Origin: Thalassia testudinum
Lineage: Eukaryota > Streptophyta > Magnoliopsida > Alismatales > Hydrocharitaceae
Assembly (NCBI GenBank): GCA_037157565.1
Contig: JAZHRO010000013.1
Location: forward strand, 37,452,501-37,516,500
DNA: 64,000 nucleotides
Direction: 5' to 3'
The notes beneath the pieces are model-generated. The model saw only the letters and a list, made by a program, of their open reading frames with translations, did not search any database and was not told where the DNA came from. Positions 23,173-34,739 of the stretch are shown here, piece after piece; positions within the stretch are counted from its first letter, which is position 1, and each line of letters opens with the position of its first letter. Both the position numbers and the translations under genes were made by a program.

Positions 23173-26100
23173 AGTGTTGTCTCGAAAATCGTCGTAGTTT
23201 GGATAAACCCATCATAGTATAGCGACGACAATCGAATTGACATTTAAATTTGTAATTGCTCGAAAGAATCGTGAGTTCTGAGGTTATTCGCAGAGAATAA
23301 ATATAGCAATTCAATCTACCAATCACAGTTAATGACTTATGCAAATAATATTCAATCACAAATATGAGAGTAATCAATTAATGCTCAGAATTGTATCTCA
23401 GAATGAAAAAACTAAAGACAATAAAAATGGTGGTTGGAACCACCAATTAACCCCAACAGTAAGCATAATCCCTCAACTCAAATCTCCATTTCTCAACCGT
23501 AGCTAGAACCAATTTCCTCCACAAATCAGACATCCCAAGATGACCTCAGACGACTTAACTATCAAGCCCGGGTGTCCACTCGACTGTAGTTTTAGTCTCG
23601 AGTCCTCGCCAAGTAATTTTATTTTAATTTAATAAATAAATTAGGGTGATAAGTACATGACTTATCAACCCGCTCTCTAATTTGAGAGGACTTTAAGCTT
23701 AAGCATCTACATATTATTCGCACCGACTCACTTTTCGACGGTTTTTGCGAAAATTAGGTAGCTAACGGACTTTCTAGGGTAGTATGACTAGCAAGTTGTC
23801 GTGGGTAACAACCCATTTGCTAGTTGTCCAGAGCCCATCAATATGACCATACTCATTTTACTACTTTTACATAAATCTTATATCAGGGAAGCCACCTACT
23901 CAAAAAAAGAAAAAAAATGATACTCAAAAATAAGAAGAAAAAAAGAAAAGGAAAAAGAATAGAAAAAGGAGAAAAAATAAATAAATAAAATCACACTTCA
24001 CCGCATGAGTATGGCTGGCATGTTACTGTAGGTAATAGCCCATTAACCAGTTGTCCAAAGCCCAGCTCACAAAAATGCACAAATAACTTCCAAAATACTT
24101 AGGGAAGAAGCGGGGAGGTAGGTAAATCGGGGAGATTTATACTGGGTTCGCCATTGTGTTCACCACAAAAAAAATATAAAAAGTAGGGAGAAAGCTACCT
24201 ATCAGAAGGATAAACCTTTAGACAAAAATTTTTAGGTCACGTAGAATCGTAGAAACCTGAAGTCCGTTTTAACGACCGCTTAGTGAGTCTATCACCCTTT
24301 CACAAGATGTTTAATACTTAGAGTCATTTTCGAGTTTTGGGCGTGTCGAGTAGCCGTAAAAAGTTATCCCGAAACTTTCAAACTCTAAATGTCCAAAAAA
24401 ATTAGAAATGAAGAAAAAGCAAAAAAAAATGTATCTTCCCTTTTCAAATAAGGCGAGGACTTAGGAAGTCTACATTCTGGCAGACACCCTGGTACTGTTG
24501 AGTTTTCGTAGTTTTGGCCCTTAGTCAAAATTTTCTTTTGTTAATAAACAACAAATGCCTTAAGGGAACGACCTCTAATTCCATTTTTATACATAGCATA
24601 TAGTTTAATTTTGCTAAGGACTAGCGAAAGATAAGCATGAGGGTATGATGTAGACACTTACATTTAGGTTAAAATGCTTATTTATGCATGTCTCTAAGCT
24701 TAGATATACATTCTATACTATAAATATTGCATAGCATGCTTCATTCCGCATTTAAAGTAGTTTGTGTATATTTTAGGTTAATTGTGTCCTTTTATGGCCA
24801 GGAGTGAAACAGATTTAATTCAGAGTCTCGGATTGACGATTCGACCATACGGATCTGATCAGGACGATGATTGGAGTCCAACGCCTTCGAAATCGACTTA
24901 ATTGGAGTACCGTAGCACCACATGTAATCTAAGGAAAATCAACGGCCAAGGGACTATGTGACACAATTTAGAACTTTAAACGACAAATCTGACCGCACGG
25001 ATGGATTCACGTCGACGATCGCAACCCAACAACTTGAAAATCGACTCAATCCGACCTCTATAGCAGCCCCTATAATAGAAAGAAGATGAACGGCCCAAAT
25101 CGAGCCACGTGGCTCAACCCAGGCCGCCCATGCGCACGCACGTGGCACCGCACATGCACAGCAGCGCAGACGTGTATCGCGCATGCGCGCGAAGCACGCA
25201 CCAGCGCAGCGGCAGCGAGAGCACAAGGCTGTCTTCAACGACGTTTGCGGCGGATCTTTAGCGACGTTTATGACCATCACGAAATGTCTTATATACGGAA
25301 TTAATCCTTTCCTCCACTATAAAAAGACCCCTACCCCTCCCATTGTTTTTCATCTCTTCGGTTCTTCTCCTCACCACCTCAAAGGCTCTAGAGAGAGTTG
25401 TCCCAAGCCCGGGATGCTCCTCTAGAGAGGAATCAAATATTTTCCCGCCTCTCATCCCCAATCGTGGAGCTTCCTGCGGTCGTCCCCTCATCTCCTTCGG
25501 GAAGAAGATCCTCTCCACGACGACGTCTTGGCTCGTCCTCCTTCCTAAGCCGCTGTTCTCCCTCATCCCGCTCCTCACCACCTTCATCCGGGCACCGTTA
25601 AAGCGAGCAATCCTCCAAACAACCGTCGAGGGGGACTCTTCTCATCTCCATCTATCTTTATTGCTATCTAGTATAGTTTTTCCCACTTTCATAGTTGTGG
25701 AAACATTTGTTCATAAATATATGATTGTTCCTCTCCCTCTTTCTCTGCACTATTTTTCAAGTAGATAAAGCTTTCATCGACCTGATCTCTTGCTTGATAA
25801 AAATACAAAAAACTTATAAAAGATAAAAATGATAAAAACAATAAAAATGAAACGCAGATTTTTCAAATCAAATGTTCATCTCCACGTGTTCGACCTGGGA
25901 CCACTTTTGAGTTTTGGTTATAAATTTTATCTGATCGACGGATTTTTTCACGAATCCAACTACGACGATGGGTTTTCCAAACTCAAAACCTTTTCACAAC
26001 AAATCTCCGCCTGGCTAAGATGCGTCTAGCTTTGGCCGGCCGAACGCAAAGACAAAGGTGAAGTCTAGTGATGGAATCGGTGAGGAAGAAGGGGCATGGA

Positions 26101-26400
26101 GCGGTTGTGCTTTGGCTGGCGACGATCGTGAGGAAGTGGGGAAGGATGTAGGCCACCCAATTTGATGGTTGGCTGGCTGGACGATGGAGGTGGAGTGGCT
26201 CACCAAAGCCAAAGAAGATGATGGCCGGAGGTGGGGGGAGATTCCTAGTCAAACTTTGGTTGACGAGCATGCTGGAACCTTGTAGAGTTATATAGATGTT
26301 GATAAGGCCTTCAATTATGAGGAAATCCCAGGATTTCCTTACGATTTTTGCAAATGTAAGCCACTGAAATCGTGCAGTTCGCCAGAGCTCTTGGGTTAAT
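23173..26400 (-). mobile_element. R-family LTR, copy 3, split by a Q-family element
   Basis: The left part (about 23173-23580) matches the LTR-end side of the R family: the ATCGAATTGACATTTAAAT block, the CACCAATTAACCCC block and CAGACGACTTAACT. The right part (about 26010-26400) matches the R centre with GATGGCCGGAGG and TTATATAGA boxes. The Q element at 23590-26002 lies between them. Edges are approximate and no target duplication was resolved. Confidence 0.5.
23590..26002 (+). mobile_element. Q-family element: 3' internal region plus 3' LTR
   Basis: About 1 kb of noncoding DNA (23590-24645) ends in GACTAGCGAAAGATAAGC, a polypurine-tract-like motif. The LTR follows at once with TGATGTAGACAC at 24646. 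It runs through the GC-rich block (25080-25250), a TATAAAAAG box at 25319, the CT-rich block and the GTTCGACC end signature to about 26002. The internal part contains two related ~55-bp segments near 23790 and 24010. No 5' LTR or coding region is present. Confidence 0.65.
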
Positions 26401-26530
26401 CTCAACTCTCATCGGATGGTTCAGTAGGTAGTTGTTGTGAACTTGGTTGAATGTCTCCTAACTCCAACATCAAATTGGCCTTAAACATGATATGTATCAG
26501 ATTCCTTGTCCCCACCATCAATCCAAGCAG

Positions 26531-26680
26531 GATCCTTGGCATTCGATGCTTCGAGATAGAACTACTCATGGTAAGACCCAGAACCCTAGCTTTCGACACT
26601 TCAGGATAGTGCCGCCCATGGCGTTCTGTAGTCAAATTCAGATCCTAGCAGTCGACATTTCAGGATAATACCACCCATAG
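26531..26680 (-). repeat. Second copy of the three-unit CTTCGGGATA array
   Basis: It has the same three-unit organisation as 13341-13492, with flanking similarity extending from about 26440 to 26770. Substitutions include loss of some CpGs. Confidence 0.7.
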
Positions 26681-26796
26681 CATCTAAACCTAAACAAGGT
26701 ACTTCCGTGCCCCCGGTAGGATATTTAGATATCCTAGGTGACAAGCACCAAGGAGAAGGTGTGCTTGCTAAAGCTACGAGTTGCTACGCTAACGTA

Positions 26797-28435
26797 TTTG
26801 GTTTTGAAAACCTATTGTTGTTGTTTGAAAGTGAAGAACTTGCATTCAATAAATAAAATTTATACCGGAATAGAAATCCCAGGTCGAACTCAGGGAGGCG
26901 GACATTTGATTTAAAAATACGCATTTGTTTTATTTGTCACCAAGTAGATTAATTGATAAGAAACTATCTATCTATTTACAATAAATATAAGAGAGAGAGA
27001 ATATTACAAACAAAAACCAAAAAGAGATGTAGAATGAACATGGAATTCATTATCAAAGAAATTGTTCGTTACACTAAACATTACGACTAGAGAGCGGGAA
27101 ACAATTACACTAGAAAGCAGTAAATCTACTCCAGAAAGCATTAAAAAGAATGGAGAGAGAATTATCCTCCTTGACGGTCGCTTGGAGAACGAGCCGGACG
27201 GGACGACGCCTGGAAGACGGGGAAAGGAGCAGGATGGAGGATGAAGCGGGAAGAATGGGAATGGGGCAGCACGTCATTGACGTCGTCACGTGATCCGCTT
27301 CCAAAAGGGAGACGAAAATTGGACTTTATCTCTTAAGAAGCATCCTGGGTGTGGGACAAGCTTCTCTTGAGCTTTGGAGAGGGAGAGAAGAGAAGGAAGG
27401 GATGATTATTTCGTATGGAGGAGGTCTCCTTTTATAGTTGCAAGGAATGAGGGTAATTTTGTCATTTTAAATCTCAAAACATTAAATACGGGGTCTTTAG
27501 TGACGGATAAAACCATCGCTAAAGCCCTATCATGGGCAACGTGTGCCGCCTGCCCATCTTCCACGCACTCAACGCCTTTCCACGTTCTTTAAATCTCGAC
27601 CGTTCGATCGCGAGATCGAATCGCTGAGAGCGCTCCTTGTCGCCCTCCTCTACTAGCGCTCGCCGCGTCTAATGGCGCGTCACGCACGGGCATGCGATAC
27701 AGCGTGAACGCTATCGCACGCGCGCGACCGCTCGATCGCGATCGAATGGTCAATCGTGCCGACTCAACAGCAGCTTGCGAGGAATCGAACGCGTGCCCCG
27801 CCTTCTCGCGAGAGCGTTTGACCAACGCGCTATCAGCTCATTTGTGTCGCGCTTAAGTTTTGTGTGTGCGCGCTCACAGCCCTTGGATGTGCATCCAACG
27901 GCAAAGAATCGTCGAAGAACAGAGGGTGAGGCGGGTGTAGCGGCCGGTTGGGTTGCTGAGATGGCGCCACGTGGCGCCATCTTGGCCATCCATCTTCTAG
28001 ATGATGTAGATGGTGCCACGGTTGTCGGATTGAGTCGATTTTCGCGCCGTTAGGCTGCGATCGTCTATCCGAATCCATCCATGCAGTCGGATTTGTCGTT
28101 TGAAGTGTGGATTCACACCTTCTTGTCCCTTGATCTTTTAGGGTTCCCCGATCTCTATCTGATGCTATAGGTGTCTGATTAGGGCAATCTTGAAGTCGTT
28201 GAATTCCAATCGTCGCCCTGATAACATCTGTATGGTTAGATCTTCGATCCGAGGCCCCAATAAAAATTTTGCCCTGTCCCTGAACATAAAAGAAGACAAT
28301 TAACCTCCATTTTATTCAAACTAATGTAAATGCAAGATGATGTATGCTTTGCAATATTTATAGTATGTAATACAATCCTATGCTTAAGAACATGCATAAA
28401 TAGACATCTTAAGTAGTATAAACATGTTTACATCA
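26797..28435 (-). mobile_element. Q-family LTR, full-length copy (3' LTR position)
   Basis: On the - strand the LTR starts TGATGTAAACATG at 28435, matching TGATGTAGACAC at 24646. It continues in parallel with that copy: the CTATAAATATTGCA box, the ATGGATTCGGATAG area, the CG-rich block (27592-27770), the pyrimidine-rich leader, the CTTTCTAGTGTAA motif and the GTTCGACC signature near 26890. The length is about 1.64 kb. Gypsy 3' noncoding and integrase sequences lie to its right, in the expected order for a - strand element. Confidence 0.7.
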
Positions 28436-29169
28436 GCGCTATAATGCATCCTTGAGGAGAGTTTTTTTCATTCCTCCACTCTGCACCAGAAACTCGTCTA
28501 ATTAACTTGTGTCTTTGAGCCGCTCCCAAGTCAAATTCTTGGGAAAACAATTTTAGAGCAGAACACCTGTTGGCATTATTCCCTATTACGGGCGCTGAAC
28601 TAGACCGGTGTGTGATTTTTGAGTGCATAGATTACCAAGTCCCGCAAACCAAAGAGCCGACAATGGTGTTGAATACTCCCTAAGCCTTAGACTCAATACA
28701 TCAACCTCGCAACTTCTTCAACCTCTCGAAGAATAATCCAAATCTTAACAAATACGTGAGTGTTTAAGCCCTAAAATAGACCTAGGAGACCTAAGTCAGT
28801 ATCCATTACTGATCTTCTTCTCTTTAGCACTTCATGACTTAATACATCATCTGATCCAGCCCTGAACTTAGGTGCATTCCACACTCAACTGCTGGGACTA
28901 ACACAATTTTTTTCTTTCATTTCTCTGTTTACCTTCTCTTTTTCCTTCCTCAATAATTTTGCACTTCAACTCGCAAAGATTTCATCTCCCTCCTTCTCTT
29001 GTCCCTTTTTTCTCACTTTTTTTTTTGCAATAAAAGTCCTAACTACATGCATGCAAAAATATGTACAACCTCAGGTTATACCCCCCCATCCCCAAATTTG
29101 ATAATGTCCTCATTGTAAAGCAAAAGCAAGGAAAGATATTACTTGAGGTAGAAAGTGCTTGGAGCTAAG
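28436..29169 (-). other. Gypsy 3' noncoding region
   Basis: No protein domain. Part of it (28450-28600) resembles 13575-13750, including the word TTGAGCCGCTCC, so this is shared 3' sequence of related Gypsy elements. Confidence 0.55.
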
Positions 29170-30430
29170 GCTCCTCCAGCCTGTAGGTGTCCATTACCTG
29201 ACCATTAGAAAGAGTCACATACCGTTTCAAACATTGGCCATTTACCTTGACAATCTCGCCAGATGGGGGATTTGGATCTCAACTGCACTGTGCGGGAACA
29301 CTCGCGTGACAATGTATGTCCTATCCTAACCGGACTTAAGTTTCCTAGGGAATAGCTTGAGTCTCAAATTGAACAGCCAAACCCGTTGGTTGGGTTCAAA
29401 GGTTTTGCGGAGGATGTGTTTATCGTGAAAAACCTCAGTGCATTATTTATAAGCTTGAGCAATCTCATAAGCTTCATTCCTCAATTCTTCAAGCTCCCTT
29501 AGTTCTAATAAGCACGCTTTGCCTGTGTTCTCGAGATCCATGTTGACATTCTTAATAGCCCAATAAGCCCTATGCTCAATCTCAACAGGCAAATGGCAAG
29601 CTTTGCCATATACTATACGGAAGAGAGACAGACCCAATGGGGTCTTATAAGCAGTTTTGTATGCCCATAGTTCATCGTCAAGTTTCTTCGACCAATCTTT
29701 CCTATCGGGTCTTATAGTTTTTTCCAGAATTCGTTTGATCTCCCTATTAGACACCTCGACCTGTCCACTCGTTTGCGGGTGATACAGGGTGGCCACTTTG
29801 TGAGTGACACCAAGACTTTTGAGTAGATGGGTGAAGTGTGCATCCCAAAAATGAGGTCCCCCTTCACTAATGATCGTCCTCGGGTAGCCAAATCGGGAAA
29901 TGATATTGGACTTAACGAAATTCAGAGCCACTTAGTGATCGTTGGTACTAGTTGGAATAGCCTTTATCCACTTTGACACATAATAAATTGCCACGATGAT
30001 ATATTCATAGTCGCGAGATGATGGGAAGGGGCCCATGAAATCTATGCCTCAGACATCGAATACCTCGATTGGAAGAATAGGTTGCTAGGGAATCTCATCC
30101 CGCTTCCCGATTGTTCTGGTCTATTGACAACGAAGACATGCCCCCACATAAGTATGTGTGTCCTTGACTAGTGAGGGCCACCAGAAGCCAAATTGGAGAA
30201 CCTTATACGCAATTTTCTTTGCACTAAAGTGTCCTCCACGGTGCAGTGTATGACAGAAATTCAAAACACTCTGTTGTTCTTCCTCTAGAACACACCTACA
30301 TAAGACCTAGTCACAATCTATTCTAAAGAGCTTGGGGTCCTCCCAATGATGATACTTAGTGTCAGTGAGAAATCTATCTTGCTTCTAGTTATTCCACGTA
30401 ATGGGGGTTTCACTAACGACCAAGTAGTTG
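29170..30430 (-). pseudogene. Gypsy (Athila/Tat-like) integrase remnant
   Basis: Read on the - strand from 30430, the order is the zinc-binding HHCC region (CHTLHRGGHFSAKKIAYKVL, then GFWWPSLVKD and CLRCQ), the catalytic core ([40 protein letters not shown]) and the tail NGQCLKRYV. This is the strand-transfer enzyme that inserts retrotransposon DNA. The open part covers 29931-29443; upstream there are at least four in-frame stops, several of them Trp or Arg codons turned to TGA or TAG. The second catalytic Asp is replaced by Glu (ISEGG where ISDGG is usual). The gene is dead. Confidence 0.9.
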
Positions 30431-30464
30431 ATGACATCAGCATACCAAGGTGTCAATGGTTATA

Positions 30465-31148
30465 CCACTGTTTTGATGCTTTCCTCGAGTATTAAGAAAT
30501 ATATGCGTTGTAGTATACTCGATAAATCACACAAAATACTTAAATTTATAAGTTCGAAATCAATTTGGAGTTTAAGGTCGTTCACAAGAAGCAAAGATGG
30601 CAATTTAATTCACTAATTACAATTTACTTCAAAAAGATATACAAATATGATCAAAACTTTGCTCAAAATAAATCAGAATAGTATATCAACGAAACCAAGT
30701 ATGAGAGTGTAAAAATATTGGGTTAAAATGGTGATTTGAATCACCAAATTAACCCTAACTTTTAACCTCACAGTTATCTCAAATGTTTAAACAGTATTTC
30801 TCAACCACTTAAGAGCAATTTCCACGTCAGCAGATGTATCAAACAGAATCAAAGCAAGCAGCCTATTAGACGTCGAGATAAGGCTTCAAACGTCTTAAAC
30901 TGGCAGAGATCACAAGGCACAAAGCCTTTCCTTAAGCCTTAAAGAACCAACAGAGGCACAACAACAGTAGAGTACCAATCAGAGGCACAAGGGCCTCTTC
31001 AGCGACTAAGTGTTGAGAGGGCACAAATCCCAAGGCAGAGAAAAACCCACCCCCTTTCTCTCTCTAATCCTCTTCTCAATCCTCAGACCGGACCCGGGTA
31101 GTAGGATCCACCGCCCAGACCCACGAGGGGTGAGCGTGGGCGAGGGAC
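30465..31148 (-). mobile_element. R-family LTR, copy 4 (fragment)
   Basis: It shares the LTR-end side of the R family: the CACCAAATTAACCC block near 30740, TTCTCAACC at 30806, the CTTCAAACGTCTTAAAC stretch near 30883 and the CTCTCTAATCC/GGATCC blocks near 31060. It stops where Copia coding sequence starts. Confidence 0.5.
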
Positions 31149-32246
31149 TAAACAAAGCATCATATGGCCTAAAACAAGCTCCACAAGCTTGGTACGACAG
31201 ATTAAAATCCTATCTAATTGAAAATGTGGTTAAAATTGGTAAAGTAGATCCAACTTTATTTACAAAAAGAAAAAAAACATGATCTCTTAATAATACAAAT
31301 ATATATTGATGATATCATTTTCGATGCTACTATTGATTTGTCATGCCAAGAATTTACAGAGGTAATGCAAGATCAGTTTGAAATGAGCATGATGGGAGAA
31401 CATCGATTCTTTCTTGGACTTCAAATTGACCAGCTGTCCTCTGGAATCTTCATATCTCAAATCAAATACACAATGGAGATCTTGAAGAAATTCTCTATGG
31501 ATAAAGTGAAGGGTAAAGACACACCTATGGCAACCTCTACATAATTTAAATATGACAAAATAGGTAAATTTGTAGATCAGAAATTATATAGAAGTATGAT
31601 AGGATTATTATTATACTTGACTGCTAGTAGACCTGATATTTTCTCTTGTTTGTGTGCTCGCTTTCAAGTAAACCCTGAAGAAACAATTAAATGTTGTTAA
31701 AAGAATATTTAGATTTTTAAACAACACACAATACCTAAGATTTTCTATCCAAAGTCAGACACATTGGAATTATATTTCTTTTGTGATCCTGATTATGTGG
31801 TTAGCTTTACAGACATAAAGAGTACTAGGGAAACGTGTCAATTTTTCGGAAATTCCCTAATCTCTTGGTTCTCTAAAAAACAAAACACAGTTTCACTTTC
31901 AACAACCGAAGCAGAATATGTAGCTGCATCTGTAGCTTCTTCACAACTATTGTGGATGAAACAAATCTTACAAGATTTTAGCCTATCTACAAAAATAACA
32001 AAATACTGTGTGACAACACTAGTGTCATTAACTTATCTAAGAAACTAGTACAACATTTTAGGACTAAACATACTAATGTTAGACACCACGTTTTAAGAGA
32101 CTATGTCTTAAAAGGAGAGATTAACCTAAAATTTGCTAAAACAAAAAATCAATTAGCTGATATCTTCAAAAAACCATTGCCAAAAGAAAGGTTCAACCTA
32201 ATTTGTGATTCACTAGGTTTATCAAGACTAAAAGAACTTAATTGAT
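31149..32246 (+). pseudogene. Ty1/copia (Sirevirus-like) reverse transcriptase-RNase H remnant
   Basis: The fragment starts inside reverse transcriptase at KASYGLKQAPQAWYDRL. It continues with the polymerase box IYIDDII, then GEHRFFLGLQID and YTMEILKKFSM. The RNase H part has SLISWFSKKQNTVSLSTTEA, EYVAA and the C-terminal RTKHTNVRHH and NQLADIFKKPLP. The enzymes copy the element RNA into DNA and remove the RNA strand. Frameshifts and stops (near 31280, 31543, 31700 and 32010) break it into several pieces. Gag, protease and integrase are absent on the left, where it abuts an R LTR fragment. The wording is closest to Sirevirus-type Copia elements. Confidence 0.9.
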
Positions 32247-33165
32247 ATGCTTGATTGATCTGTTTTACACAATTGGTTGATGGATTTTTTAAATTGATCG
32301 ACCAAAACATTTTGATTGATCAAAGTCCTTATTTGATCGACCATATTCGTTGGCGACAATTTTCCCTCCAAAAATTTGAGTTCTAATTTATCAACTTAGT
32401 TCGTAGATCAACCAATCCGGTTGAGCAGAATTTTTCATCCAATCATTCAAACTCTGATCGACCAGTTACCTTAATTAATCAATCATTTCTTCTTTTGATC
32501 GACCAAAACTGGGCGGTTTCACTTTTCGAGATTGCGATATTTTTACCTCGAATCTCACTCCTAATCTACCTAACCGGCCACGATAACCATGATTAGCTTC
32601 CTAAAATATTTTTACCTATTTTGCTAATCATTTTTTTTTCTATAAAAACACACATTTTTACCATCAAACCTTTCTTTTTACCACCTATACCCCACCTTAG
32701 CAGCTCCTCCTACCACTGTAGCAGCACCAGCAAATTAGCAGGTTACACCACCTCGCAGGACATCTAGGCAATCGACACCGAGATCGTTAGCTTAGTGCTG
32801 CCTATGTCTTAGTCAGCCTGCCCCCTCAAAGAGATCAGATTCGTTGGATCTTGAGTTAGATACAGACCTCCAAAGCATGATGGATGCCTTCATGGCACCA
32901 TTAGACAACTAGATTTAGCTTTGCTTTGCTTGTATTGGTCAGTAAAATTTAATTTTCTCAAAACTATTTCATTTTATGATCTGCTTATCTAGACTCTTCT
33001 ATATCATTTTCATATGCATGGATATTATCTCTCTCATAGATAAATTTTACTCTCTTTGTTATTGTATGTTGAAATTTATCTTTCTTTATTTACATGCTTG
33101 AGGGGGAGTTAAATGAAAAGCATAGCAGCATGTTTTACTTTTTGCTGAAACAAAAAGGGGGAGAT
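32247..33165 (+). other. Copia 3' region ending in a polypurine tract
   Basis: Noncoding DNA with many GATCGACCA-like words near 32300-32520. It ends in CAAAAAGGGGGAGATA (33150-33165), the typical polypurine primer of Copia elements. The 3' LTR expected next is missing or too short to recognise. Confidence 0.65.
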
Positions 33166-33224
33166 ATTATGCATAATTGTTTCAATTTCTGTCATAGTGT
33201 AATTTTGTTGTGGTTCAGTAAGGG

Positions 33225-33505
33225 TCTTGCTGGCATGGTACAACATGTAAGGCTTTTTATGAACCCTCTAACCAAGGACTGCTTCCTCGGCAAAATCTGA
33301 GGCATCGCACATCGACTCAAATGGGAGGGTCCAATCAGGTGCTTGTAGGATAGGCGCGGTGATTGTGGCCTCCTTCATGACTTGAAAGGCCTCAGCAAAT
33401 TTTGCATCAAAAATGAAGGCATTATCCTTCTCCAGTAACTTTTAGAGTGGCCTAGAAATCTTGTTAAAGTATTTAATAAAGCACCTATAAAAGCAAGCAT
33501 GGCTG
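33225..33505 (-). pseudogene. Gypsy reverse transcriptase end / RNase H start fragment
   Basis: The - strand encodes ACFYRCFIKYFNKISRPL, then LLEKDNAFIFDAKFAEAFQV, then APILQAPDWTLPFESMCDAS. This is the conserved connection between the reverse transcriptase thumb and RNase H of Gypsy pol. One stop lies inside (RPL*KLL) and both sides are cut off. It lies between protease (37.6 kb) and integrase (30.4 kb) in the right order and orientation for a single decayed element. Confidence 0.85.
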
Positions 33506-33528
33506 GTGAGCGTGTATTCCACAAGAAA

Positions 33529-33766
33529 AATCAGGGTTTTGGAGAACATGTCGTCGTAGTCGCAAAATATCACTACCAAATAAAATTTATACCGAAACTC
33601 AAAGTGAGTTCCGGGTCGAATACAGGGAGGCGAACGTTTGGTTTGAAAACCGCGCTTCGACTTTATTTGTTTTTGTTGTTTTTATCTTTTGAGATTTTTT
33701 TGGTATTTTTATAAGATAGGATATCAAGTGAGTTGTTATCTAGTCTAGTCTAATAGAATAAAAGAG

Positions 33767-33813
<47 letters not shown>

Positions 33814-34650
33814 CAAACATTTCATAAAATTGATCAATGCATATTACAACTAATTGAAACTACACTAGAAAGTAATAAAAGATAGAATGGGTTGAGAAGA
33901 ATCCCCCTTGATGGTCGCTTAGAGGACGACTCGCTCTAACGGTGCCTGGATGAAGGTAGTGAGAGATGGGATGAAGAAGAATAGCGAAGGAGGATGAGGC
34001 AGGATGGCATCGCGGTGAGGATTTACTTCCCGAAGGTGGTAAGAGGACAACCACAGGATGCTCCATGAATGGGGGTGAGAGGCGGGAAAAAATGTTTAAT
34101 TTCTACTCTAGATGAGCATCCCAGGCTTGGGACAATCTCTCTCTAGAGCCTTGGATGTAGTAAGGGAGAGAAAGGAAGAGATGAAGATGGATGGACGGGT
34201 GTAGGTCCTTTTATAGTGGAGAAGAGGCAAAAATCCATCCATGGGCTATAGTAACATTCAAGTCGTCGCTGAAGATCAGCCACAAGCGTTGCTAAAGGCC
34301 TTTACTCTCCACCGTTGGCGCCTGCATGCGTGTGCAAGCTGGATCAGGCGTGGATGAATCGTGGCTGTCGATCGCCCTTCAGAGAGTTGAGAACACGCAA
34401 TGATTGCGTTGGACATCGCACCTCAAGTGCGCGTCAGCTAGGGCATGCATTCGCGTGTTATCGCATGCGTGCAGATCACACGACACTCATAGTGCCACGT
34501 TGCCTCCTTCTTTGTCACCCAATCAGAACCAACAGGTGAATTTCACCCGCGCGTGCTCTGCAACATCTTAATTCCGTGCTCGGGGCTTCAATCGTGTGTC
34601 AGCTGAACGTGTAACCGCTGTGCTAGCATGCGATTGTGTCGCATTTAGGA
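33529..34650 (-). mobile_element. Q-family LTR copy (5' part uncertain)
   Basis: It has the reversed Q end (GTCGTCGTAG, then CGGGTCGAATACAGGGAGG near 33616), the CACTAGAAAGTAAT motif at 33862, the GGATGCTCCATGAATGG box, the promoter-side TTTTATAGTGG at 34209 and the GC-rich 34300-34600 block. The family start sequence was not found, so the right edge is approximate. Confidence 0.6.
33771..33808. repeat. (AG)n microsatellite
   Basis: About 19 AG units, inside the Q LTR. Confidence 0.95.
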
Positions 34651-34739
34651 ATTTCCTCAGCTTGGTGATTCTAGAAGCTTACGTCTCTTCTCTTTCTTGG
34701 TGGCACTCGGATTTAGCATGCGACTGTTCTAGATTGCGC

